Assembly: GCF_009720865.1 (NCBI RefSeq)
Contig: NZ_WNLA01000001.1
Coordinates: forward strand, 620,001-684,000
Direction of reading: 5' to 3'
Origin: Pseudoduganella ginsengisoli
Lineage (GTDB): Bacteria; Pseudomonadota; Gammaproteobacteria; Burkholderiales; Burkholderiaceae_D
DNA: 64,000 bases
Numbering within the stretch: the first letter of the stretch is position 1; each line of letters opens with the position of its first letter. Below, piece by piece: positions 56,766 to 64,000 of this stretch. The notes under the pieces are model-generated. The model was not told the DNA's origin and made no database searches. It worked only from the letters and a program-made list of their open reading frames with translations. The position numbers and the translations under genes are program-made.

Positions 56766-57995
56766 ATGACCATCGGCGTAGGCGGCAAAACCGCAGAACA
56801 AGCCCTGGCGACGCTGTCTGACATGACGGCAGGCGCCACCCCCATCGGCAAAGACGAACACCAGCAGCGCATCGCGCGTGCCCAGGCTTACATGCAAGCC
56901 AATGGCATCGCGGCCATTTACATCAATGCGGGTTCCAACCTGCTGTACTTCACCGGCACGCGCTGGCACCCGAGCGAGCGCATGGTGGGCGCGATCCTGC
57001 CCGCGCACGGCGCAGTGGAATACATCGCCCCGGCATTTGAAGAGAGCACCCTGCTGGACTTCATGCTGATCGAAGGTAAAGTCAACGGCTGGCACGAGCA
57101 TGAAAGCCCGTATCAGCTGTTCATTGATACGTTAAAGCGCATGGGCATTGAATCCAATGCTGCCCAGCCGCCGCGCATCGGCATTTGCGAAAGCGCCGCG
57201 TTCTTTATCTTTGACGGCATCCGCCCGCTGGCGGAAGGCTATGCGCTGGAAAATGCCCGCCCGGTGACGGCGCACTGCCGCATGCGCAAGTCCAAAGCGG
57301 AAATCGCGCTGATGCAGCGCGCCAAGGACATGACCCTGGCCGTGCACGTGGCTACCGCGTCGATGCTGCGCGAAGGGATCACGACAAAAGAAGTGGAAGA
57401 ATTCATCGCCCAGGCGCACCGCAAAGTGGGCGCTTCGGGCTCGTACTTCGTCATCGTGCTGTTCGGCGAGGCGACGTCGTATCCGCATGGCGTCAGCTAT
57501 GTGCAAACGTTGAAGCAGGGCGACACGGTACTGATCGACACCGGCTGCAAAGTGCACAATTACATTTCCGACATCACGCGCACCTATGTGTTTGGCGAGC
57601 CGACCGAGCGCCAGCGCAGCGTGTGGAACAGCGAAAAGAAAGCGCAGGCCGCCGCGTTCGAAGCGGCGCAACTGGGCGCCCCGTGCGAGTCCGTGGACCA
57701 GGCCGCGCGCCGCTCGCTGGAAGCCGACGGTTTCGGCCCCGGCTACAAACTGCCAGGCTTGCCGCACCGCACGGGCCACGGCATCGGCCTTGATATCCAC
57801 GAGTGGCCGTATCTGGTCGGTGGCGACAAGACGCCGCTGGACGTGGGCATGTGCTTCTCGAACGAACCAATGATCGTGGTGCCGGGAGAATTCGGCGTGC
57901 GCCACGAAGACCATTTCTATATGGCGGAAGACGGTCCTCGCTGGTTCACCAAGCCCGCACACAGCATCGACGATCCATTCGGACTGGCGCAGTAA
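56766..57995 (+). CDS. M24-family aminopeptidase P/Xaa-Pro peptidase
   Basis: 409 aa with AGGAG 8 nt upstream. An N-terminal creatinase-type domain (AIYINAGSNLLYFTGTRWHPSERM) precedes the pita-bread domain. Metal ligands are Asp in VLIDTGCK, Asp in ISDITRTYVFG, His in HRTGHGIGLDIHEW, Glu in SNEPMIV and Glu in RHEDHFYM. It likely releases N-terminal residues before proline. No partner genes; it has its own promoter region and a strong terminator 211 nt after the stop. Confidence 0.93.
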   Translation: MTIGVGGKTAEQALATLSDMTAGATPIGKDEHQQRIARAQAYMQANGIAAIYINAGSNLLYFTGTRWHPSERMVGAILPAHGAVEYIAPAFEESTLLDFMLIEGKVNGWHEHESPYQLFIDTLKRMGIESNAAQPPRIGICESAAFFIFDGIRPLAEGYALENARPVTAHCRMRKSKAEIALMQRAKDMTLAVHVATASMLREGITTKEVEEFIAQAHRKVGASGSYFVIVLFGEATSYPHGVSYVQTLKQGDTVLIDTGCKVHNYISDITRTYVFGEPTERQRSVWNSEKKAQAAAFEAAQLGAPCESVDQAARRSLEADGFGPGYKLPGLPHRTGHGIGLDIHEWPYLVGGDKTPLDVGMCFSNEPMIVVPGEFGVRHEDHFYMAEDGPRWFTKPAHSIDDPFGLAQ

Positions 57996-58298
57996 CCCCA
58001 CGTGGGGTCAGACGTGCATTGATGCGTTAAAACCGTGGGGTCAGACGTGCATTCGTGCATTCGCTAGGGAAATAGCAGGGCAACCGATAGCGGGCGGGCT
58101 TATAGCTGGCGCTTCGGCTTCGAAAGAAGCGTCCCGCGCGCGGCGTTCCACGCAATTTGACGCATTTCCACGCACGGAGCTTGGTCCCATAAGACGTAAG
58201 AAAAAAGCCGCAGGCAGCTGCGGCTTTTTTTCATATGCATCAATGCACGTCTGACCCCAGTGGCGGCGCGCACGAATGCACGTCTGACCCCATCGGGG
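57996..58298. repeat. REP-like interval with four copies of an 18-nt motif in two orientations
   Basis: GTGGGGTCAGACGTGCATT occurs at 58002-58020 and 58035-58053; its reverse complement AATGCACGTCTGACCCCA occurs at 58242-58259 and 58275-58292. Both pairs have a 33-bp pitch. Base context after the motif shows that first matches third (TGATGC) and second matches fourth (CGTGC), so the order is A-B then A'-B' inverted. The terminator sits between. No coding signal in this 303-bp gap. Confidence 0.85.
58206..58231. terminator. Bidirectional intrinsic terminator (M24 peptidase / paaZ)
   Basis: AGCCGCAG/CTGCGGCT arms with loop GCAG, preceded by six A and followed by seven T. It fits rho-independent termination on both strands, serving the M24 gene (+) and the paa operon (-). 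Confidence 0.88.
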
Positions 58299-60344
58299 TT
58301 ACGATTTTTTCATCACCAGCGTCAGGATGTCATACGACGCCACCAGTTCATCGTTCTGGTTGGTCACCTGCACATCCCAAGCCACCACGCCCTGGCCACG
58401 GCCCTGGTCATCGGTACGGTTGCGGTCGACTTTGCGCTTGCACGTCAGGCGCGCGCGGATCGTATCGCCAATCGCCACGGGGGTAATGAAGCGCAGGTTG
58501 TCCAGGCCATAGTTGGCCAGCACAGGACCTGGCGCCGGCGACACGAACAAGCCTGCCGCTGCCGACAGCACGAAGTAGCCGTGCGCAATGCGCTTGCCGA
58601 ATTGCGTGTCTTTGGCGGCAATCTCGTCGAAGTGCATGTAGAAATAGTCGCCTGAAATGCCGCCAAAGTTGACGATATCGGCTTCGCTCACGGTACGGCG
58701 GTGCGTCAGCAGCGAGTCGCCCATCTGCAAATCTTCGAAGTACTTGCGGAACGGGTGCACGTCGCTTTCATTGACAACCGCGCCGCGCACGTATTCGCCC
58801 GTGACAGCGGCCAGCATCGTGGGCGAACCCTGTACGGCGGAACGCTGCAGGAAGTGGCGCACGGCGCGGATGCCGCCCAGCTCTTCACCGCCGCCGGCGC
58901 GGCCAGGGCCACCGTGTTTCAGCTGCGGCAGCGGCGAACCGTGGCCGGTGGAATCAACCGATGCTTCCTTGTCGAGGATGTGCACGCGGCCGTGCGATGC
59001 GGCAGCCACAGGCACCGCGTACGCTGCCGTCTTCGGATCTTTCGTTACCAAGGTCGACACCAGCGAACCCTTGCCGCGCGCCGCCAGCTCCAGCGCTTCA
59101 TCGATGCCGTCATACGTCATCATCGTGGATACGGGGCCGAACGCTTCCACGTCGTGCACCGCATCGTTGCTGGACGCATTGCGGCACAGCAGCAAGGTCG
59201 GCGAGAAGAAGGCGCCGTCATGCACGCCTTCGCCGACAGGCTTGAAGCCGTCACGTTCGCCGAACACGATTTCATTCCCCTGCGCCAGCATGGCCACGCG
59301 CTCGGCCACGTCGCGCTGCTGGTCTTTCGATGCCAGCGCACCCATGCGCACCCCTTCAACCGAAGGGTCGCCCACGGTGACTTTCGCCAGGCGCTCGCGC
59401 AAGCGTTCCGCCACGGCGTCCACGCGGTTGCGCGGCACGATGATGCGGCGGATCGCCGTACATTTCTGGCCCGCCTTGCCCGTCATTTCACGGGCAACCT
59501 CTTTGACGAACAAGTCAAATTCCGCATCGTCCGGCGTCACGTCCGGGGCCAGGATCGCACAGTTCAGCGAGTCCGCTTCGGCTGCGAACGGAATCGAATT
59601 GGCGATCAGGTTGCGGTTGGCGCGCAGCTTGGCGGCTGTATCAGCGGAACCCGTGAAGGTCACCACATCGGCGCCCGTCAGGCGGTCCAGCAAGTCGCCC
59701 GTGCTGCCAATCACCAGCTGCAATGCGCCATCCGGCATCAGGCCGGATTCATGGATCATGCGCACCACGGCTTCCGTCAGGTAGCTGGTGGCAGTGGCAG
59801 GTTTGCCGATGCATGGCATCGCTGCCAGGAAGGTCGGTGCAAATTTTTCCAGCAAGCCCCAGATCGGGAAGTTGAACGCATTGATGTGCACTGCCAGGCC
59901 GCCGCGCGGCACGAGGATGTGGGTGCCGGCAAAGCCGCCGCGCTTGCCCAGCGCCATGGCCGGGCCTTCATGCAGCACGTTCGACGATGGCAATTCTCGG
60001 CTGCCCATCGAAGCGTACGCGAACAAGGTGCCGATGCCGCCTTCCACGTCCACCCAGCTGTCGGCGCGGGTAGCGCCCGTCAGATGCGAAATTTTATACA
60101 GCTCTTCCTTGCGTTCCATCAGGTACAGCGCCAGTGCCTTCAGGCGCTGCGCACGCTGCTGGAAGTCCAGCTTCATCAGCGCCGGTACGCCCGTCTTGCG
60201 CGCATAGGTCACGGCTTCCGAAAAATCAATGGCTTCAGCGTGCGTGTGGTAAATCACGCTGTTGTTCAATGCGTTGTACAGCGGGGTGGCGGCTTCCTTG
60301 CCGTGCCAGCGGCCCGCGATCAGGCTTTGCAAAGTTTGAGGCAT
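58299..60344 (-). CDS. paaZ: PaaZ, bifunctional oxepin-CoA hydrolase/3-oxo-5,6-dehydrosuberyl-CoA semialdehyde dehydrogenase
   Basis: 681 aa. The N-terminal aldehyde dehydrogenase has Glu256 (FAAEADSLN) and Cys295 (GQKCTAIRR), the same positions as in E. coli PaaZ. The C-terminal MaoC-type hydratase carries the Asp/His site in HFDEIAAKDTQFGKRIAHGYF. It opens the oxepin ring in phenylacetate breakdown and oxidises the resulting aldehyde. It is the last gene of the operon. Confidence 0.96.
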   Translation of the reverse strand: MPQTLQSLIAGRWHGKEAATPLYNALNNSVIYHTHAEAIDFSEAVTYARKTGVPALMKLDFQQRAQRLKALALYLMERKEELYKISHLTGATRADSWVDVEGGIGTLFAYASMGSRELPSSNVLHEGPAMALGKRGGFAGTHILVPRGGLAVHINAFNFPIWGLLEKFAPTFLAAMPCIGKPATATSYLTEAVVRMIHESGLMPDGALQLVIGSTGDLLDRLTGADVVTFTGSADTAAKLRANRNLIANSIPFAAEADSLNCAILAPDVTPDDAEFDLFVKEVAREMTGKAGQKCTAIRRIIVPRNRVDAVAERLRERLAKVTVGDPSVEGVRMGALASKDQQRDVAERVAMLAQGNEIVFGERDGFKPVGEGVHDGAFFSPTLLLCRNASSNDAVHDVEAFGPVSTMMTYDGIDEALELAARGKGSLVSTLVTKDPKTAAYAVPVAAASHGRVHILDKEASVDSTGHGSPLPQLKHGGPGRAGGGEELGGIRAVRHFLQRSAVQGSPTMLAAVTGEYVRGAVVNESDVHPFRKYFEDLQMGDSLLTHRRTVSEADIVNFGGISGDYFYMHFDEIAAKDTQFGKRIAHGYFVLSAAAGLFVSPAPGPVLANYGLDNLRFITPVAIGDTIRARLTCKRKVDRNRTDDQGRGQGVVAWDVQVTNQNDELVASYDILTLVMKKS

Positions 60345-60356
60345 GTGTCTCTCCAG

Positions 60357-60968
60357 TTATTCAGCAGTTTTTTTATGTTGATGCAGCGGCAGCGACGTTT
60401 CCCATTCCATCCGTTTGCGCCCCTCTTCCGGCGCGTCGAAGGCATCGACTTCGCGCATGGTGGCCAGCGAACGCACGGCCAGTTCATGGTATTGCGACGT
60501 GCCGCTACTCTTCCACTTCACTTCGTCATCCGTCACGGCGCGGATAATCTTGGCCGGCATGCCCACCACCATTGAACGGGGCGGCACTTCCATGTTCGCC
60601 TTCACGAAACTCATGGCGGCCACGATGCTTTCCGCGCCAATCACGGCGTTATCCATCACGACGGCATTCATGCCCACCAGCGCATTGCGCCCGATGCGGC
60701 AACCATGCAGCACGGCGCCATGGCCGATATGGCCATCGGTTTCCACCACCGTGTCGCAGCCGGGGAAACCGTGCATGACGCAGCCATCCTGCACGTTGGC
60801 GCCTTCTTCCAGGATCAGGCGGCCGAAGTCGCCGCGCAGCGATGCCAGCGGGCCCACGTAGCATCGGGGACCGACGATGACGTCCCCGATCAGCACGGCC
60901 GTCGGGTGCACGAAAGCGGTCGGGTGCACGACGGGGCGGATGCCGTTGATTTCATATACTTTGACCAC
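60357..60968 (-). CDS. paaY: PaaY, gamma-carbonic-anhydrase-type thioesterase
   Basis: 203 aa. Left-handed beta-helix hexapeptides are clear (AVLIGDVIVGPRCYVGPLAS; RLILEEGANVQDGCVMHG), with metal His residues in HGFPG, HIGHGAVLHG. A C-terminal helix ends in QHKKTAE. PaaY clears dead-end ring-hydroxylated CoA esters during phenylacetate use. It lies 12 nt before paaZ. Confidence 0.93.
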   Translation of the reverse strand: MVKVYEINGIRPVVHPTAFVHPTAVLIGDVIVGPRCYVGPLASLRGDFGRLILEEGANVQDGCVMHGFPGCDTVVETDGHIGHGAVLHGCRIGRNALVGMNAVVMDNAVIGAESIVAAMSFVKANMEVPPRSMVVGMPAKIIRAVTDDEVKWKSSGTSQYHELAVRSLATMREVDAFDAPEEGRKRMEWETSLPLHQHKKTAE

Positions 60969-61004
60969 TTGCTTGCTCCTTCAATATGCCTTGCGCAGGC
61001 GCGG

Positions 61005-62225
61005 TCACACGCGCTCGATCACCAGCGCAATGCCCTGCCCCACGCCGATGCACATGGTGCACAGCGCATAGCGCCCGCCCGTGCGTTCCAGCTGGTTGAC
61101 GGCCGCCGTCACCAAGCGCGCGCCCGACGCGCCCAGCGGGTGGCCGATGGCGATGGCGCCGCCGTTCGGATTCACGTGCGGCGCGTCATCGGCCAGGCCC
61201 AGGTCGCGGGTCACGGCCAATCCTTGCGCGGCAAAGGCTTCGTTGAGTTCAATCACATCCATCTGTTCGATGGTCAAGCCCAGTTGCGCCAGCACTTTCT
61301 TCGACGCGGGCGACGGGCCGAAGCCCATGATGCGCGGCGCCAGGCCGGCAGTGGCCATGCCCAGCACTTTCGCACGCGGCTTCAAGCCATATTTGTCGAC
61401 GGCAGCGCCGGACGCCAGCAAGATCGCGCACGCGCCGTCATTGACGCCGGACGCATTACCGGCCGTCACGGAACCATCCGGCTTAACCACGCCTTTCAGC
61501 TTGGCCAGCATCTCGATGGTGGTATCCGGACGCGGATGTTCATCCGTATCGATCACCTTGGGATCGCCTTTCTTTTGCGGGATCGTGACCGGCACGATTT
61601 CCGCCTTGAAGTGGCCGGCCGCATGGGCGGCGGCCCAGCGCTGCTGGCTGCGCACGGCAAACGCATCCTGGTCGGCACGGCTGATGCTGAATTCCTCCGC
61701 CACGTTTTCCGCCGTTTCCGGCATCGAATCAATGCCGTATTTGGCTTTCATCAGCGGGTTGACGAAGCGCCAGCCGATGGTCGTGTCTTCGATTTTCGCG
61801 CTGCGGGAAAATGCGCTGTCAGCCTTGCCCATGACGAACGGTGCGCGCGTCATGCTTTCCACGCCGCCGGCGATGACCAGCTGCGCTTCGCCAGCCTTGA
61901 TGGCGCGGGCGCCAATGCCGACCGCATCGAGGCTGGAACCGCACAGGCGGTTGATGGTATTGGCCGGCACTTCGACCGGCAAACCGGCCAGCAGCGCCGC
62001 CATGCGTCCGACATTGCGGTTGTCTTCACCGGCGCCGTTGGCGCAGCCATAGTAAATGTCATCCACCTGGGTCCAATCCACGCCGGGATTGCGCGCCATC
62101 AGCGCGGCGATCGGCACGGCGGCCAGATCGTCGGCGCGCACGGACGCCAGGGCGCCGCCATAGCGGCCGAAGGGAGTACGGACTGCGTCACAGATAAATG
62201 CGGTATTCAATGCGGCTTCGTTCAT
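61005..62225 (-). CDS. paaJ: 3-oxoadipyl-CoA/3-oxo-5,6-dehydrosuberyl-CoA thiolase
   Basis: 406 aa from ATG 62225, which has AAGGA 6 nt upstream (an ATG 6 nt earlier overlaps that site). Thiolase marks: active Cys in NRLCGSSLDAVG, NGGAIAIGHPLGASGAR, and second Cys in LCTMCIGVGQGIAL. It performs the thiolytic steps that give acetyl-CoA and succinyl-CoA. PcaF (beta-ketoadipate pathway) is near-identical; the context decides for PaaJ. Confidence 0.93.
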   Translation of the reverse strand: MNEAALNTAFICDAVRTPFGRYGGALASVRADDLAAVPIAALMARNPGVDWTQVDDIYYGCANGAGEDNRNVGRMAALLAGLPVEVPANTINRLCGSSLDAVGIGARAIKAGEAQLVIAGGVESMTRAPFVMGKADSAFSRSAKIEDTTIGWRFVNPLMKAKYGIDSMPETAENVAEEFSISRADQDAFAVRSQQRWAAAHAAGHFKAEIVPVTIPQKKGDPKVIDTDEHPRPDTTIEMLAKLKGVVKPDGSVTAGNASGVNDGACAILLASGAAVDKYGLKPRAKVLGMATAGLAPRIMGFGPSPASKKVLAQLGLTIEQMDVIELNEAFAAQGLAVTRDLGLADDAPHVNPNGGAIAIGHPLGASGARLVTAAVNQLERTGGRYALCTMCIGVGQGIALVIERV

Positions 62226-62234
62226 TTCCATTCC

Positions 62235-63554
62235 TTAAACAATTTTCGGGCGCTGGTCGATCACGCGCTTGGCCTTGCCGGTCAAGGTGCGCTCGATACT
62301 ATTGGGTTCTTTCAGCGTGACGCGCGTCGACACGCCGACATTGGTCTTGATGCGGTGTTCCAGTTCGCGCGCCAGGCTGGCCACGTCGCCCGGCGCCAGC
62401 GAACCGCCAGGGCGCAGCTCGGCCAGCACTTCCAGCTTGTCCAGGTGGCCGTCGCGGGTCACCACCAGCTGGTATTGCGGCGCCAGCGGCGGCATCTTGC
62501 AAATCAATTCTTCGATCTGGGTCGGGAATACGTTGACGCCGCGGATGATCAGCATGTCGTCCGAACGGCCCGTGATCTTGCCGATGCGGCGCATCGAACG
62601 CGACGTCGGCGGCAGCAGACGCGTCAAGTCGCGCGTGCGGTAGCGGATCACCGGCATGGCCTCCTTCGTCAGCGAAGTAAATACCAGTTCCCCTTCTGAG
62701 CCGTCCGGCAGCACTTCGCCGGTTTCCGGGTCAATGATCTCTGGATAGAAATGGTCTTCCCAGATTACCGGGCCGTCTTTCGATTCAATGCATTCGCTGG
62801 CCACGCCAGGGCCCATCACTTCCGACAAGCCATAGATATCCACCGCATCGATACCGGCGCGCTGCTGGATTTCCGCGCGCATCGCATCGGTCCACGGTTC
62901 CGCGCCAAAGATGCCGACCTTCAGCGACGACGCAGCGGGATCGAGGCCCTGACGCTGGAATTCCTCGATGATGTTCAACATGTATGACGGCGTCACCATG
63001 ATAATGTCGGGCCTAAAGTCGGCAATGAGCTGCACCTGCTTTTCCGTCTGGCCACCGGACATCGGCACCACCGTGCAGCCGAGGCGTTCCGCGCCATAGT
63101 GCGCCCCCAGGCCGCCCGTGAACAAGCCGTAGCCGTAAGAGATATGCACCATATCGCCCGCGCGGCCGCCTGCAGCACGAATCGAGCGGGCCACCACATT
63201 GGCCCACGTATCGATATCTTTCAGCGTATAGCCCACCACCGTGGCCTTGCCCGTGGTGCCGCTCGACGCATGCACGCGGGCGACTTTTTCACGCGGCACC
63301 GCAAATAAACCGAACGGGTAATTGTCGCGCAGTGTCTTCTTGTCCGTGAACGGAAACTTGGCCAGGTCCGCCAGCGTTTTCAAGTCATTCGGGTGAACAC
63401 CGGCCGCATCGAAGGCTGCGCGGTAGTGCGGCACGTTTTCATACGCATGCGTCAGCGACCATTTCATGCGCTGCAGCTGCAGCGCCTGCAGTTCGTCGCG
63501 GCTGGCCCGCTCGATCGGTTCCAGGTCGTTCGGGGCAGGGGTACGTTGAACCAT
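62235..63554 (-). CDS. paaK: Phenylacetate-CoA ligase
   Basis: 439 aa with GGAGG 7 nt before ATG. AMP-forming motif HASSGTTGKATVVGYT, then YGLSEVMGPG and RYRTRDLTRLL, and C-terminal GRSDDMLIIRGVNVFPTQIE with the late Lys region LTGKAKRVID. It activates phenylacetate to phenylacetyl-CoA, the first step of the pathway. Confidence 0.97.
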   Translation of the reverse strand: MVQRTPAPNDLEPIERASRDELQALQLQRMKWSLTHAYENVPHYRAAFDAAGVHPNDLKTLADLAKFPFTDKKTLRDNYPFGLFAVPREKVARVHASSGTTGKATVVGYTLKDIDTWANVVARSIRAAGGRAGDMVHISYGYGLFTGGLGAHYGAERLGCTVVPMSGGQTEKQVQLIADFRPDIIMVTPSYMLNIIEEFQRQGLDPAASSLKVGIFGAEPWTDAMRAEIQQRAGIDAVDIYGLSEVMGPGVASECIESKDGPVIWEDHFYPEIIDPETGEVLPDGSEGELVFTSLTKEAMPVIRYRTRDLTRLLPPTSRSMRRIGKITGRSDDMLIIRGVNVFPTQIEELICKMPPLAPQYQLVVTRDGHLDKLEVLAELRPGGSLAPGDVASLARELEHRIKTNVGVSTRVTLKEPNSIERTLTGKAKRVIDQRPKIV

Positions 63555-63577
63555 GATGCAACCTCCGTCTGGTGAGT

Positions 63578-64000
63578 TTATTGCGCTGCAGCCTGATGGA
63601 CCACTTCGCCGCCGATGCGGTGCGACTTGCCGCGCATCAGTGCAATCAGCTTGCCGTCCTGGTTGGAAACCCGCACGTCGTAGACACCGGTTTTGCCCGC
63701 CAGCGCCTGTTCTTGCGCTTCGGCCGCCAGCACGTCGCCCGGGCGCCCCGGCGCCAGGTATTCGATGGTGCAGCCAGCGCCCACGGTCACGTGGTTATGG
63801 CTGTTGCACGCAAATGCAAAGGCGCTGTCGGCCAGCGCGAAGATATAGCCGCCATGGCAGGTCTGGTGGCCGTTCAGCATGTCGTCGCGCACCGGCATCG
63901 TCATGCGCGCATAGCCGGGGCGGATCGCTGCCAGCACCATGCCCATGGCCTGGCTGGCGCGGTCACGCTCGAACATGGACGCCCCCGCTGCTTCGGCCAG
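63578..64000 (-). CDS. paaI: PaaI, hydroxyphenylacetyl-CoA thioesterase (5'-truncated by window edge)
   Basis: At least 140 aa. The frame continues past the first ATG (63976) to the window edge with LAEAAGAS, the usual residues before MFERDRASQAMGM, so the true start is outside. The hotdog fold shows NGHQTCHGGYIFALADSAFAFACNSH with the catalytic Asp in ADSAF. It removes CoA from stalled phenylacetate intermediates. paaK follows 23 nt later. Confidence 0.94.
   Translation of the reverse strand: MAEAAGASMFERDRASQAMGMVLAAIRPGYARMTMPVRDDMLNGHQTCHGGYIFALADSAFAFACNSHNHVTVGAGCTIEYLAPGRPGDVLAAEAQEQALAGKTGVYDVRVSNQDGKLIALMRGKSHRIGGEVVHQAAAQ

Noticed and set aside
57996..58298. CRISPR array
   Set aside because: Only two motifs per orientation with ~14-nt gaps, no spacer series, no cas genes.

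Overview
The window reads as chromosomal DNA of a high-GC betaproteobacterium of the order Burkholderiales. The closest fit is Oxalobacteraceae of the Janthinobacterium/Duganella/Massilia kind. This is inferred from gene content and protein style (ParE/ParC, ArgH, Paa enzymes, type VI secretion, GspE/GspF-type secretion, M4 protease, MASE1-GGDEF); no rRNA or tRNA is present to confirm it. Coding density is high. Most genes sit in short, tightly packed operons.

Layout. (a) 1-4.2 kb: the end of a VWA/CoxE-like gene, an operon of ECF sigma factor, small membrane protein and class-C beta-lactamase-like hydrolase, and a deleted AAA-ATPase pseudogene. (b) 4.2-15.9 kb: a type VI secretion (T6SS) island. 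It holds tssK on + and, divergently on -, tssF-tssG-vgrG, then a phospholipase D effector, a Sel1-repeat protein (likely immunity) and a PAAR tip. A 1,366-bp IS2-like element with a perfect 5-bp target duplication sits exactly between vgrG and the effector. Only baseplate and spike genes are present; the sheath, tube, membrane-complex and ATPase genes are absent. (c) 15.9-28.3 kb: a small exported protein, a degenerate receiver protein, parE-parC, a MASE1-GGDEF diguanylate cyclase overlapping a lone PhnD-like binding protein, a convergent porin-histidine kinase pair, and an Ala/Lys-rich exported protein. (d) 28.5-35.6 kb: a second T6SS island, vgrG-tle3-tla3 (DUF2875)-PAAR, with no obvious immunity gene. 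(e) 35.6-44.6 kb: M64 peptidase, secreted cyanophycinase, AstE/AspA-like deacylase, YfcC-type transporter with a duplicated tail behind it, GNAT acetyltransferase, argH, a DUF6445-like protein and an ACT-domain protein. (f) 45.3-56.7 kb: a secreted M4 (thermolysin-like) protease, followed by a nine-gene translationally coupled operon for a non-canonical type II/type IV-pilus-like secretion machine. (g) 56.8-64 kb: an M24 peptidase, a repeat-rich terminator region, and a phenylacetate catabolism operon (paaI-K-J-Y-Z on -) running off the right edge.

How the parts work together. The two VgrG islands each deliver a different membrane-damaging lipase (phospholipase D versus a Tle3-type lipase), and both VgrGs end in what looks like a transthyretin-like cargo-docking domain. 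The M4 protease may be a substrate of the secretion operon directly behind it. Cyanophycinase, AstE-like deacylase and YfcC transporter may form a peptide or amino-acid scavenging set. The Paa genes convert phenylacetate toward acetyl-CoA and succinyl-CoA; the epoxidase genes are not in view.

Start codons were adjusted by eye from Shine-Dalgarno spacing and family N-termini. Family assignments come from recognised motifs, not database searches.
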